Source of the DNA: Sphingopyxis sp. Root154
GTDB lineage: Bacteria > Pseudomonadota > Alphaproteobacteria > Sphingomonadales > Sphingomonadaceae
Direction: 5' to 3'
DNA length: 64,000 nucleotides
Assembly: GCF_001427105.1 (NCBI RefSeq)
Contig: NZ_LMGI01000001.1
Location: forward strand, 930,001 to 994,000
Shown: in pieces, positions 48,332 through 56,812 of the stretch
Layout: each line of letters starts with the position of its first letter
How positions within the stretch are numbered: the stretch's first letter is position 1
Made by a program: the position numbers and the translations under genes
The notes under the pieces: model-generated
Told to the model about the DNA's origin: nothing
The model's database searches: none
The model's input: the letters and a program-made list of their open reading frames with translations, nothing else

Positions 48332-49578
48332 AGCGCGAGCGCCAATTGCTCCGCCGGTGGCGCGAAACGTGCGCGCAGGTCGGCGCTGTCGGTGAGCTTC
48401 CCCGGCCGCCAGTCGAGGGTGACGATGAAAGGCAGGACCTTCTTCACCGACGCGGTCAGCTTGGCGAGGTCGCCGAGCCGCAGCTTGCCCAGCCGCCGCG
48501 CCGCGACGATCCGATCGACCGCGCGCGTGCCGAGCCCGGGCACGCGCAGCAGCAGTTCGCGCGGCGCGCGGTTGATGTCGACTGGAAACGCCTCGCGCCG
48601 CATCAGCGCCCACGCGAGCTTCGGATCGATCGCGAGGTCGAGCATGCCGCCCGGCGCGCCTTCCATGATCTCGGCGCGCTCAAAGCCATAGAAGCGCAAC
48701 AGCCAGTCCGCCTGATACAGACGGTGCTCGCGCATCAGCGGCGGGCGCACCGGCGGCAAATCGCTGCTCGCATCGGGGATCGGGCTGTACGCCGAATAAT
48801 AAACGCGGCGGAGCTGATAGCCCGAATAGAGGTTCGTCGCGGTCTTCAAAATATCATCGTCGCGCGCCGCATCGGCGCCGACGATCATCTGCGTCGATTG
48901 CCCCGCGGGCGCGAAGCGCGGCGGCGCCGCCTTGCCGATCAGCCGGCTCTTCGCCGCCTCGATCGCATCATCGGCGCCGACGCGCACCGACGCCATCGTC
49001 TTGCGGATCGTCTCGGGCTTTTTCTCGGGCGCGAAACTTTGCAACCCGGCCTCGGTCGGCAATTCGACATTGGTCGACAGCCGGTCGGCATAAAGCCCCG
49101 CGAGCGCGATCAGCCCAGGGTCAGCCCCCGCGATCGTCTTCAAATGGATATAACCCTGGAAGCGATGCTCCTCGCGCAGGATACGCGCGACCTCGACCAG
49201 CTGCTCCATCGTATAATCCTCCGAGCGGATGATGCCCGACGAGAGGAACAGCCCTTCGATATAGTTGCGCTTATAGAAATCGAGCGTGAGGGTGACGACT
49301 TCCTGCGGGCTGAACCGCGCGCGTTCGACATTGCTCGACGCGCGGTTGATGCAGAAGCGACAGTCGTAAATGCAAAAGTTGGTGAGCAGGATCTTCAGCA
49401 GCGAGATGCACCGGCCGTCGGGCGCGTAGCTGTGGCAGATGCCCATGCCTTCGGTCGAGCCGATGCCCTTGCTCGCGACCGAATCGCGTTTGACCGTTCC
49501 CGACGACGCGCAAGACGCATCATATTTGGCCGCATCGGCGAGAATGCTCAGCTTTTCCAGAATCGGTTTGGCGGACAT
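48328..49578 (-). CDS. Putative DNA modification/repair radical SAM protein
   Basis: 416 residues. The radical SAM cluster motif CX3CX2C is C69-C73-C76 (CIYDCRFC). The SAM-binding barrel continues to about 270 and a C-terminal helix-hairpin-helix (NRAPRELLLRVPGLGTRAVD, about 334-353) would bind DNA. The family is always found next to UdgX/DUF4130 genes and is annotated as DNA modification/repair radical SAM; its reaction is unknown. It heads a four-gene run (radical SAM, UdgX, exonuclease, ligase) in which all joins overlap. No ribosome binding site is obvious; the ATG at 49578 opens the family N-terminus. Confidence 0.94.
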   Translation of the reverse strand: MSAKPILEKLSILADAAKYDASCASSGTVKRDSVASKGIGSTEGMGICHSYAPDGRCISLLKILLTNFCIYDCRFCINRASSNVERARFSPQEVVTLTLDFYKRNYIEGLFLSSGIIRSEDYTMEQLVEVARILREEHRFQGYIHLKTIAGADPGLIALAGLYADRLSTNVELPTEAGLQSFAPEKKPETIRKTMASVRVGADDAIEAAKSRLIGKAAPPRFAPAGQSTQMIVGADAARDDDILKTATNLYSGYQLRRVYYSAYSPIPDASSDLPPVRPPLMREHRLYQADWLLRFYGFERAEIMEGAPGGMLDLAIDPKLAWALMRREAFPVDINRAPRELLLRVPGLGTRAVDRIVAARRLGKLRLGDLAKLTASVKKVLPFIVTLDWRPGKLTDSADLRARFAPPAEQLALAL

Positions 49579-49627
49579 CCCCCATGACTAGCACAGGAAC
49601 ATAGAGAGAACAAATTGCCTGCCGTGC

Positions 49628-51175
49628 TTAAGCCTCGCGCCACTTTGCGGGCAGCGCGATTTCGGCCACCAGCCCGGTCGGTTCCCAGTGGCGCGCGATC
49701 GAGCCGCCCAGATTGTTGCGCACGCTGCGTTCCATCAGCAGCGTGCCGAAACTGGTGCGGTCGGGCGGCCCGACCAGCCCCTGCGTCCCGGTTTCGGTCC
49801 AGGTCAGGCGGAACATCCGCGAGTCGCTGCCTTGCGGGTCCTGCGACCAGTTGACCTCCACGCGTCCCCCGTCGTTCATCAATGCGCCATGCTTGACCGC
49901 ATTGGTCGCAAGTTCGTTGAACACCAGCGCCATCGCGACCAGTGCATTTTCAGGCAACAGCAGGTCGGGGCCCGACCAGCGGATGCGCGGAAAGGCCGCC
50001 TCGACCTCGCGCATCAGCGCGTGCATCGACCCGGTCATGAAATTGGCGCCGAGCAGGACATTCTGCGCGCGGTTGAGCGCGTCAAGCCGGCTGCTGATCC
50101 GCTCGACATAATCGTCGACGTCGCGCGAGGCATGGCGGGTCAGCGAGATGATCGCGCTGACCGTCGCGAACAGGTTGCGCATCCGGTGGTGCAATTCGCG
50201 CATCAACAGATTGGCATTTTCCTGCCGGCTCTTCTGTTCGGTGATGTCGATGCTCACCCCGGTCAACATCGCGTCGTCCGACCGCACGTCCCAGTCGCCG
50301 CGCACGGCGTTCCAGCGCACCCCGCGCTCGGGGTTGAGGACGCGATATTCGGCCGCATAGGGCGTGCCGTTCGCGACCGCTTCCTTCAATATCGCGCGTA
50401 GCGCGGCGCGGTCGTCGGGGTGTACGAGGTCGAAAAATCCGTTGCCGGTCGCGAGCATTGTCTGGAATTCGGAGCCCCAGAGTTCGGCGCCGGCGCCCTG
50501 CGTGCTGAGGCGGTCGGTCCGCGGATCATATTGCCACGTCGCTATCCCTGAAAAATCGAGCGCGCGTTCGAGCGTCCGGCGCGCCTCGTCGCGCTCGACG
50601 CCGATGCGGCGGAGATCGGCCTCGGCCATGATGATCCCGGCGAAATCCTCAAGCCGCTCGAGCTCGACATCGGTCAACGGTCCGCGTTCTTCGCGGTCGA
50701 TCACGCAAAGGCTGCCGAGGATCGCGCCGTTATAAGCGCGCAGCGGCACGCCGGCATAGAAGCGGATGTGCAGGTCGCCGGTCACCAGCGGATTGTCCTG
50801 AAACCGCGGATCGCCCAGCACATCGGTCACCATCACCGGCCGGTCTTCGGCGATGACATATTGGCAAAAACTGATTTCGCGCGGCGTTTCGGGGGTATCG
50901 AGGCCGTACGCCGATTTGAACCACTGGCGGCAATCGTCGACCAGCGAGACCAGCGCGATTGGCACGCCGTACAGGTCGGCGACCATTTTCGTCACGCGGT
51001 CGAACGCCGGCTCGGGCGCGGTATCCATGATGCGATATTCGCGAAGCGTATCGAGGCGCCGCCTCTCGGCCCGCGCCGCGTCTTCGTCTTCCCCGTCCGC
51101 CAACACCCGTCCCTCGCTGCCTTGCAATGCCGATGGCTGTGCATCGCTCATTTCCCCGGGGCGCCGCTCTGCCAT
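49628..51175 (-). CDS. HWE-family sensor histidine kinase with GAF and PAS domains
   Basis: 515 residues. A GAF domain (about 30-190), then a PAS domain (about 200-320, ending VSIDITEQK), then an HWE/HisKA_2 kinase: the phospho-His lies in RELHHRMRN, with FNELATNAVKHGAL and LTWTETG as the W-x-E signature. No membrane helix, so a cytoplasmic sensor. HWE kinases of this kind phosphorylate PhyR to start the general stress response. The start at 51175 has AGGGA eight bases upstream; ATG 51151 is an alternative. It is divergent from phyR across a 207-base gap. Confidence 0.92.
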   Translation of the reverse strand: MAERRPGEMSDAQPSALQGSEGRVLADGEDEDAARAERRRLDTLREYRIMDTAPEPAFDRVTKMVADLYGVPIALVSLVDDCRQWFKSAYGLDTPETPREISFCQYVIAEDRPVMVTDVLGDPRFQDNPLVTGDLHIRFYAGVPLRAYNGAILGSLCVIDREERGPLTDVELERLEDFAGIIMAEADLRRIGVERDEARRTLERALDFSGIATWQYDPRTDRLSTQGAGAELWGSEFQTMLATGNGFFDLVHPDDRAALRAILKEAVANGTPYAAEYRVLNPERGVRWNAVRGDWDVRSDDAMLTGVSIDITEQKSRQENANLLMRELHHRMRNLFATVSAIISLTRHASRDVDDYVERISSRLDALNRAQNVLLGANFMTGSMHALMREVEAAFPRIRWSGPDLLLPENALVAMALVFNELATNAVKHGALMNDGGRVEVNWSQDPQGSDSRMFRLTWTETGTQGLVGPPDRTSFGTLLMERSVRNNLGGSIARHWEPTGLVAEIALPAKWREA

Positions 51176-51328
51176 GAAAATGGTCCCTACAAAAGCATAC
51201 GTGCCGCGCAAAGGGAAAGTGGTGTCATTCCACTAACTTACATCGCAACATCTTCGCGTCCCGGCAGACTCTACGCACCGCGGCGCGACAAGTTGCAGAG
51301 CCCCGAGGCGCTGTTTCGGCCGCCACGC

Positions 51329-51354
51329 GGAACCGACCCGCGCCGGGACGCGTA
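51329..51354 (+). promoter_or_regulatory. EcfG-type promoter candidate of phyR
   Basis: GGAAC (51329-51333), 17 bases, CGTA (51351-51354). This differs from the EcfG consensus -10 CGTT in one base. It lies 28 bases ahead of the phyR ATG in the right orientation. Autoregulation of PhyR loci by EcfG is well known in alphaproteobacteria. Confidence 0.5.
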
Positions 51355-51382
51355 TGACTGCACTCAAGAGGGAGCAGTTTAG

Positions 51383-52177
51383 ATGACATTGGGTGAGGAA
51401 CTTCGCGGGCACTTGCCTTTCTTGCGCCGCTACGCGCGCGCTTTGACGGGTAGTCAGCAACATGGCGACAATTTCGTTCACACGACGCTCGAAGTCATCG
51501 TCGCGGCACCCGACGAATTCCACAGCGGCGACGGCACCCGGATCGACCTTTACCGCAATTTCCACCGCATCTGGGAAAGCGCCTATATCGACGAGGGCGA
51601 AGACAGCGACGAAGGCGAGCACCCGCTCGTCCGCGCCGCGCATCGCCGCCTCGTCCATATCACCCCGCTCGGCCGGCAGATCCTGTTGCTCACCGCGCTC
51701 GAGGGCTTTTCGGTCGAGGAGGCCGGGCTGATCACCGGCACCGACGGGCCGACGGTCGAAACCCTGCTCGCCGATGCGGTCGGCGAACTCGATCGCGAAT
51801 CACAAACCTCGGTGCTGATCATCGAAGACGAGCCGCTGATCGCAATGGAGCTCGAACAGATTGTGCGCGATCTGGGGCACCGTGTCGCAGGCATCGCGAC
51901 CACTCACGAAGACGCGGTCGCAGCGTTCGAACGGACCGACGCGGGGCTCGTCCTTGCCGACATTCAGCTTGCCGACGGATCGTCGGGGATCGACGCGGTG
52001 CAGGACATTTTGGCGATCGCCCCGGTCCCGGCGATCTTCATCACTGCCTTTCCCGAAAAATTGCTCACGGGCGGACGCGTCGAGCCGACGTTCCTGATTT
52101 CAAAGCCGTTCCGCGAAAATACCGTGCGCGCGGCGATCAGCCAGAGCCTGCTCTTCACGCCGCAGCTCGCGGCATAG
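51383..52177 (+). CDS. phyR: PhyR-type response regulator of the general stress response
   Basis: 264 residues with the PhyR layout: an N-terminal ECF sigma-like domain (1-130, without a working DNA-binding sigma4) and a C-terminal receiver. The phosphorylated Asp is D193 (LADIQLAD), the acidic pair is in IIEDEP (148-151) and K241 is in FLISKPF. Phosphorylated PhyR binds NepR through the sigma-like part and so frees EcfG. AGAGGGA is about 10 bases before the ATG. The kinase gene is divergent, and NepR-EcfG lie 0.9 kb downstream. Confidence 0.95.
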   Translation: MTLGEELRGHLPFLRRYARALTGSQQHGDNFVHTTLEVIVAAPDEFHSGDGTRIDLYRNFHRIWESAYIDEGEDSDEGEHPLVRAAHRRLVHITPLGRQILLLTALEGFSVEEAGLITGTDGPTVETLLADAVGELDRESQTSVLIIEDEPLIAMELEQIVRDLGHRVAGIATTHEDAVAAFERTDAGLVLADIQLADGSSGIDAVQDILAIAPVPAIFITAFPEKLLTGGRVEPTFLISKPFRENTVRAAISQSLLFTPQLAA

Positions 52178-52190
52178 GGCTTCTTTCTAC

Positions 52191-52212
52191 TCCCTCTCGT
52201 CTGCGGGAGGGA
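52191..52212. repeat. CTCCC/GGGAGG hairpin between convergent phyR and sigma factor genes
   Basis: TCCCTC and GAGGGA flank an imperfect loop, in the 58-base gap between the phyR stop and the stop of the second EcfG-like gene. It is the weakest member of the CTCCC/GGGAGG family seen in the window. Confidence 0.4.
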
Positions 52213-52235
52213 TCCAACTTCATCGGAAACTTATT

Positions 52236-52853
52236 CTAATCTCCGCTGGGTCCATGCGTTGTCAGCTGATCGACATTGTCCATGATCGTGCGGAACGCCT
52301 CGCTCGATGGTATGACGTCGGCGCTGCGCCGCGGCATTTCGCCGCTCTCCAATATCGCCTGCAGCGCCGCGCGGCCGCGCGACACGCGGCTTTTCATCGT
52401 GCCCACGGCGCAGCCGCAGATCGCCGCACCTTCCTCATAGGATAATTGCCCGGCGCCGATCAGCACGAGCGCCTCGCGCTGGTCGACCGGCAGCATCATC
52501 AGCGCGCGCTGCACGTCGGCCAGGTGCAGGCTGTCGTCCTGATCGTCAGGCGCGACGAGCAATCGCTCGGCAGCAAGTTCGTCATATTCGGCGGTGAATT
52601 TCTTGCGCCGCATCTGCGACAGGAAACAATTGCGCAGGATGACGAACGCCCAGCTCTTCATGCTGGCGGGTCCCGGCACATATTGCGCACGCGCCTTCCA
52701 CGCCTTCAGCATCGTTTCCTGCACCAGGTCGTCGGCAAGGTCGGCGTTGCCCGTCAGGCTGCGTCCGAACGCGCGCAGATGTGGCAACATCGCCGCGAGT
52801 TCGCGCTTGAAGCTGGCATCGTCGAGCGGCTGAGGCGTTTCGTCGCTGTTCAC
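52236..52853 (-). CDS. EcfG-like sigma factor, second paralogue
   Basis: 205 residues. Sigma2 (LPHLRAFGRSLTGNADLADD) and sigma4 (LSYEEGAAICGCAVGTMKSR) are intact and match EcfG. It is clearly paralogous to the EcfG at 53309-53944, with identical stretches such as LRNCFLSQMRRKKF against LRNTFLSQMRRNKF. Two EcfG copies in one locus are known in several alphaproteobacteria, where the second often is minor or stress-specific. It faces away from nepR, sharing the 200-base region with a promoter for nepR. No EcfG promoter was found on its own side. Confidence 0.92.
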   Translation of the reverse strand: MNSDETPQPLDDASFKRELAAMLPHLRAFGRSLTGNADLADDLVQETMLKAWKARAQYVPGPASMKSWAFVILRNCFLSQMRRKKFTAEYDELAAERLLVAPDDQDDSLHLADVQRALMMLPVDQREALVLIGAGQLSYEEGAAICGCAVGTMKSRVSRGRAALQAILESGEMPRRSADVIPSSEAFRTIMDNVDQLTTHGPSGD

Positions 52854-53024
52854 ACAATCCTGATCGCTTGGGCGCCCTGAAGCACCGCTGAATGGACCAA
52901 GGGCTTAGCGGGTTGAATCCTTTATGGGAACCAAAAGCGCATCAAAGAGGCAGTAACCGATACCGGCCGGACCAGACATTGTGCTTTTATCGCAACACCG
53001 TTCGTCGAAAAAACCAGCAGGCGG

Positions 53025-53049
53025 GGAACCCCGGGCCGTTTTCGTCGTT
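53025..53049 (+). promoter_or_regulatory. EcfG promoter of nepR-ecfG
   Basis: GGAAC (53025-53029), 16 bases, CGTT (53046-53049): an exact match to GGAAC-N16/17-CGTT. Transcription would begin near 53056-53060. A start at ATG 53058 would then be leaderless, so the ATG at 53082, with AAGG upstream, is favoured for nepR. This fits autoregulation of nepR-ecfG by EcfG. Confidence 0.8.
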
Positions 53050-53081
53050 GCTCCCGCATGGCTACGCAAGGCAACAACAGG

Positions 53082-53309
53082 ATGAACGGCAAGGGCCCCC
53101 TTCCCCCGGGCGCCGATGCGCGCCGCACGTTGGGGGGCTTTCCCGGCACTACCGGCGACCAGTGGCATCGCACGCTGACGGGGCGGCAGGCGCCCGAGCC
53201 GGTGAGCGCGAAGCTGCGCATGATCTATGGCAATGTCGTCGCCGAAAAACTGCCCGATAATATGCTCGACCTTCTTTCCCAGCTCGATCAGAAAAGCCCG
53301 AAGCAATAA
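53082..53309 (+). CDS. nepR: NepR anti-sigma factor
   Basis: 75 residues from ATG 53082 (82 if ATG 53058 is used). The NepR core is KLRMIYGNVVAEKLPDNMLD at about 44-63, followed by LLSQLD: two amphipathic helices that bind EcfG. PhyR-P removes NepR from EcfG. The downstream choice of start rests on the promoter position and AAGG at 53068-53071. The stop overlaps the EcfG start (TAATG), so both are translated together. Confidence 0.9.
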   Translation: MNGKGPLPPGADARRTLGGFPGTTGDQWHRTLTGRQAPEPVSAKLRMIYGNVVAEKLPDNMLDLLSQLDQKSPKQ

Positions 53310-53944
53310 TGACCGGACCCACCGCCGCTGCTTCGCAGCCGCAGGCCGAAACCCTGTCCGATAGCGAATTCAAGACGCTGCTCGCCGGCGTCATCCCCCA
53401 CCTGCGCGCCTATGGCCGCAGCCTGTCGGGCAACCCCGACCTCGCCGACGATCTGACGCAGGACACGATGGTCAAGGCATGGGCGTCGCGCGAACGGTTC
53501 GAACGCGGCACTTCGATCAAGGCGTGGACCTTCGTGATCCTGCGCAACACCTTTCTGTCGCAGATGCGTCGCAACAAATTCGTCGGCGAATATGACGAGA
53601 CCTCGGTCGAGCGCACGATGTCGACCCCGGCCAGCCAGGAAGACAGCGGCGAGATGGCCGACCTGCAGCGCGGGCTCATGGAATTGCCGCAGGACCAGCG
53701 CGAGGCGCTGATCCTCGTCGGCGCCGGCGGATTGTCCTATGAAGAAGCCGCCAGCATCTGCGACTGCGCGCTCGGCACGATGAAAAGCCGCGTCTCGCGC
53801 GCGCGCGCCGCCCTCGAAGAGATCATGAACAGCGGTCAGTTCTCGCAGAAGCGCGCCGATGCGCCGCCCGCGAGCGAAGCGGTCGACGCGATTATGGACA
53901 GCGTCGAGACGATCACAGCGCGGCGCGAGGCGGCAAGCCGCTAA
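53309..53944 (+). CDS. ecfG: ECF sigma factor EcfG, general stress response
   Basis: 211 residues. Sigma2 (LRAYGRSLSGNPDLADDLTQ) and sigma4 (LSYEEAASICDCALGTMKSR) are typical of EcfG (ECF15). It recognises GGAAC-N16/17-CGTT promoters such as those before nepR and, in this window, probably the M48 protease gene. The start overlaps nepR (TAATG). The C-terminal extension (about 180-211) is EcfG-specific. A lipoprotein gene follows on the same strand after 70 bases. Confidence 0.95.
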   Translation: MTGPTAAASQPQAETLSDSEFKTLLAGVIPHLRAYGRSLSGNPDLADDLTQDTMVKAWASRERFERGTSIKAWTFVILRNTFLSQMRRNKFVGEYDETSVERTMSTPASQEDSGEMADLQRGLMELPQDQREALILVGAGGLSYEEAASICDCALGTMKSRVSRARAALEEIMNSGQFSQKRADAPPASEAVDAIMDSVETITARREAASR

Positions 53945-54014
53945 GACCTCTCGACTTTGCCGCGCCGCCGCGTCAGATGTGCGCATCCGTCCCCAGCGAA
54001 GCGAGCCCCTTTCG

Positions 54015-55193
54015 ATGAAAAACCTGCCGCATCTTGCCCTGATTTCCGCGCTGGCCGTCGCCGCCTGCTCGGCCGCCCCGGCGTCGACCGAAGCCGCGCC
54101 CGCCGACACCGCCAAACTCGACGCCTCGGGCGCCCAGCCCGCGACGCCGCTCGCCGACGCGCCGTTCACGGTCAAGGAAATCGCGAGCTTCAACGAACCC
54201 TGGGCGATGACCTTCGTCCCCGGCACGCGCGCCGCGCTCGTCACCGAGCGATCGGGAAAATTGAAACTGTGGCAGGAAAGCGGCCCGACGCTCGACGTCG
54301 CGGGTGTCCCCGCAGTCGCCTATGGCGGTCAGGGTGGCTTCGGCGACGTGATCGTCGCGCCCGACTTCGCGACCAGCGGCACGATTTACCTGAGCTGGGC
54401 CGAGCCCGGCCCCGGCAACACCTATGGCGCGGTGGTCGGCAAGGCGAAGCTCAAACAGGGTGCAGCGCCGACGCTCGAAGGGCTCCAGATCATCTGGAAA
54501 CAGGATCCCAAGGTCACCGGGCAGGGCCATTATTCGCACCGCCTCGCCTTCTCGCCCGACGGCAAATATCTCTTCATCGGATCGGGCGAGCGCCAAAAAT
54601 TCACGCCCGCGCAGGACATGACCGCCAACCTCGGCAAGATACTGCGCCTCAATCCCGACGGCAGCATTCCCGCCGATAACCCCTTCGTCAGCGAAAGCGG
54701 CGTGACCGCGCAAATCTGGTCGCTCGGCCACCGCAACATCCTGGGGCTGGCCTTCGACGGCACCGGCAAGCTCTGGAACCAGGAAATGGGGCCGAAGGGC
54801 GGCGACGAGGTCAACCTCGTCGAGGTTAAGGCGAATTACGGCTATCCGATCGTGTCGAACGGCGATCATTATGACGGCAAGGATATTCCCGACCATCCGA
54901 CGCGCCCCGAATTCGCCGCGCCGAAACTGTGGTGGAACCCGTCGGTCTCGCCCGCCGGGCTCGTCTGGTACGGCGGCGACGCCTATCGCGGCTGGAAGAA
55001 CAGCCTGCTGATGGGCGCGCTGTCGGGCGAAGGGCTGATCCGCATGCAGGTCGACGGCGACAAGCTGCATAAGTCCGACCGCTGGGACTTCGGCCAGCGC
55101 ATCCGCGAGGTCGAGGTGCGTGACGACGGTTCGGTCTGGCTGCTGACCGACGGCGAGGACGGCAAGCTGGTGAAGCTGGTTCCGAAGAAATAG
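54015..55193 (+). CDS. PQQ-dependent sugar dehydrogenase (soluble aldose dehydrogenase family), lipoprotein
   Basis: 392 residues. Signal peptide with lipobox AVAAC at about 16-20, so it is probably an outer membrane or periplasmic lipoprotein. The glucose/sorbosone dehydrogenase beta-propeller begins EIASFNEPWAMTF at 56 onward; HYSHRLAFSPDG (about 174-185), IWSLGHRNILGLAFD and PKGGDEVN are the PQQ- and calcium-contacting segments of the YliI/Asd family. It oxidises aldoses outside the membrane. The ATG at 54015 begins the signal peptide. It is 70 bases after ecfG; a stress link is not shown. Confidence 0.9.
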   Translation: MKNLPHLALISALAVAACSAAPASTEAAPADTAKLDASGAQPATPLADAPFTVKEIASFNEPWAMTFVPGTRAALVTERSGKLKLWQESGPTLDVAGVPAVAYGGQGGFGDVIVAPDFATSGTIYLSWAEPGPGNTYGAVVGKAKLKQGAAPTLEGLQIIWKQDPKVTGQGHYSHRLAFSPDGKYLFIGSGERQKFTPAQDMTANLGKILRLNPDGSIPADNPFVSESGVTAQIWSLGHRNILGLAFDGTGKLWNQEMGPKGGDEVNLVEVKANYGYPIVSNGDHYDGKDIPDHPTRPEFAAPKLWWNPSVSPAGLVWYGGDAYRGWKNSLLMGALSGEGLIRMQVDGDKLHKSDRWDFGQRIREVEVRDDGSVWLLTDGEDGKLVKLVPKK

Positions 55194-55200
55194 CACCCTT

Positions 55201-55275
55201 CGTGATCCCCGGCGAAAGCCGGGGTCCATGACAGGTTGCGCGATGTTTCTGGACCCCGGCTTTCGCCGGGGAGCA
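55201..55275. repeat. Palindromic intergenic repeat (CCCCGGCG...CGCCGGGG type)
   Basis: Inverted arms at about 55203-55227 and 55251-55275, each built on CCCCGGCGAAAGCCGGGG, flank a 23-base loop. Same class as the element at 21108-21180 but a different stem. It ends right before the esterase gene. Confidence 0.65.
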
Positions 55276-55286
55276 ACCATGACTAT

Positions 55287-56069
55287 ATGTTTCCCATGAT
55301 CCGCGGCTTCCTCACCCGGCGCGCCGAATGGCCTGCGCGCATTCCTGATCCCGATGCCTTGCCACCGCTGGCTTTGTTGTGGCGCGAGATCGGGTCGCTG
55401 GCGCGCGCGTTCGGTGGCCGCATCCGCCCGATGCCGCCCGAGCCCAACCCCGACAGCGAACATCCGCCGGTGATGGTGCTCCCCGGCTTCCTGTCGGGCG
55501 ACTGGGCCACCAAGGCGCTCCGCGCCGACCTTCGCCGTTCGGGCTTTCGCTGCTACGCCTGGGGTCTTGGCTTCAACCGCGGCGCGACCCCCGACATCAT
55601 CGATCGCATCGACACCCGCGTGCAGTGGATCATCGACCGCACCGGCTACGCGCCCGCGCTCGTCGGGTGGAGCCTTGGCGGCATCTATGCGCGCGAATAT
55701 GCCAAGCATCACCCGGGCAAGGTTGCGCGCGTCGTCACCTTGGGATCGCCCTTTTCGGGTAGCCGCCGCGCCAACCGCGCCTGGCGCCTCTATCACCTCG
55801 TCGCACGCCACCCGGTCGACAATCCGCCGATCGACTTCCACCCCGCGCCGCGCCCCGAGATGCCGACCTTCGCGCTCTGGTCGAAGCATGACGGCGTCGT
55901 CGCGGTGAGCAGCGCGCGCGGCCAGCCGCACGAAAGCGACCGGCAGGTCGAGGTCGACTGCGGCCATATGGGCTTCGCCTATGCCCCGACGTCCGTCGCG
56001 GCGATCGTCAAAGCGCTCACCGAAGAGGTGAGCTCCGAGCCTGTCGCTCAGCACACGTCGATGCGATAG
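55287..56069 (+). CDS. Alpha/beta hydrolase (esterase/lipase-like)
   Basis: 260 residues. VMVLPGFLSGDWATKALRADL near 57-77 is the oxyanion region, GWSLGGIYAREYA near 126-138 is the nucleophile elbow (Ser in GWSLGG), and the His is in CGHMGFAYAP near 230. Such proteins without a lid resemble carboxylesterases. ATG 55287 is used; ATG 55296 is an alternative. GGGGAG lies about 11 bases before the first. Its 3' end overlaps the convergent acetyltransferase gene by 22 bases. Confidence 0.82.
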   Translation: MFPMIRGFLTRRAEWPARIPDPDALPPLALLWREIGSLARAFGGRIRPMPPEPNPDSEHPPVMVLPGFLSGDWATKALRADLRRSGFRCYAWGLGFNRGATPDIIDRIDTRVQWIIDRTGYAPALVGWSLGGIYAREYAKHHPGKVARVVTLGSPFSGSRRANRAWRLYHLVARHPVDNPPIDFHPAPRPEMPTFALWSKHDGVVAVSSARGQPHESDRQVEVDCGHMGFAYAPTSVAAIVKALTEEVSSEPVAQHTSMR

Positions 56070-56566
56070 GCGGGCGCGGCGCGCCACGCCATCAACATCC
56101 GCCCCGGCCTTTTCCCCGCGCGCCCCGTCGACACGAAACCGATCCGGCGCAACAGCGCGCGCGATCGCTCGTTATCGGGGTGGCATTCGGCGACGATCGA
56201 GCAGCCCGGCCGCGACGCGGCGAGCGCCTCGACGACCGCCCGCACCGCCTCGGTCGCGATCCCCTTCCCGCGCGCCCGCGCCGCGAACCAGTAACCGATC
56301 TCATATTCCTCCCCCATACGGCGATGGACCCCGATCACGCCGTTGAGATCGAGGCCACTTTCGTCGCGCACCGCATGAAAAACATCGCCGCCGCCCGATC
56401 CCGCGATCAGCGCGCGCGCGTCGGCCTCGGTGAAGGGTGCGGGCAGGAAATGGACCTGCGAGGTCACCGTCTCGTCAGTGATCGCGGACAAGGCGCGCGC
56501 ATCATCGGCAAACAGCGGCGTGATGCGGCAATGGTCGGTCGACAGGGCAAGCAAGGTATCGGTCAT
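56048..56566 (-). CDS. GNAT family N-acetyltransferase (RimJ/RimL-like)
   Basis: 172 residues. The acetyl-CoA P-loop is RARGKGIATEAV around 98-109 (R/QxxGxG/A pattern), preceded by YEIGYWFAA and followed by NERSRALLRRIGF, typical of RimJ/L-type acetyltransferases. The substrate may be a protein N-terminus or a small amine. The 3' end overlaps the esterase. The upstream 246-base gap has a perfect stem-loop (CGCTCCT and AGGAGCG at 56673-56692) of unknown role. Confidence 0.86.
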   Translation of the reverse strand: MTDTLLALSTDHCRITPLFADDARALSAITDETVTSQVHFLPAPFTEADARALIAGSGGGDVFHAVRDESGLDLNGVIGVHRRMGEEYEIGYWFAARARGKGIATEAVRAVVEALAASRPGCSIVAECHPDNERSRALLRRIGFVSTGRAGKRPGRMLMAWRAAPAYRIDVC

Positions 56567-56777
56567 GTCGCGTCTTCTTCAAAAAGCGCACGCCGTGACC
56601 GGGGGTAGTGGTGTGATGATGACCATTCGCCTTGTCCGAACACGGCGGCGATGGTCACAGGTGATGCCATGCCGCTCCTATGTAAAGGAGCGCCAATACG
56701 CCTTGAATCGCAGGGATTGGTCGTTGGTCATCGCGGGCGGGCCTAACAGCGCCGCGCGCGGCGATCAAGTCCTCCTC

Positions 56778-56805
56778 TTGACGCTTCATTTTCACGCACT
56801 ATTTA
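56778..56805 (+). promoter_or_regulatory. Sigma70-like promoter of the Rrf2 gene
   Basis: TTGACG (56778-56783), 16 bases, TATTTA (56800-56805). The ATG at 56813 is only about seven bases beyond the -10 and no ribosome binding site precedes it, so the transcript is probably leaderless. ATTTAAAGTTACATG is AT-rich in contrast to the GC-rich surroundings. Confidence 0.45.
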
Positions 56806-56812
56806 AAGTTAC

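Noticed and set aside
56567..56812. Possible short protein gene in the gap after the GNAT gene
   Set aside because: The open frame has no ribosome binding site and no recognisable motif; only a hairpin at 56673-56692 is clear.
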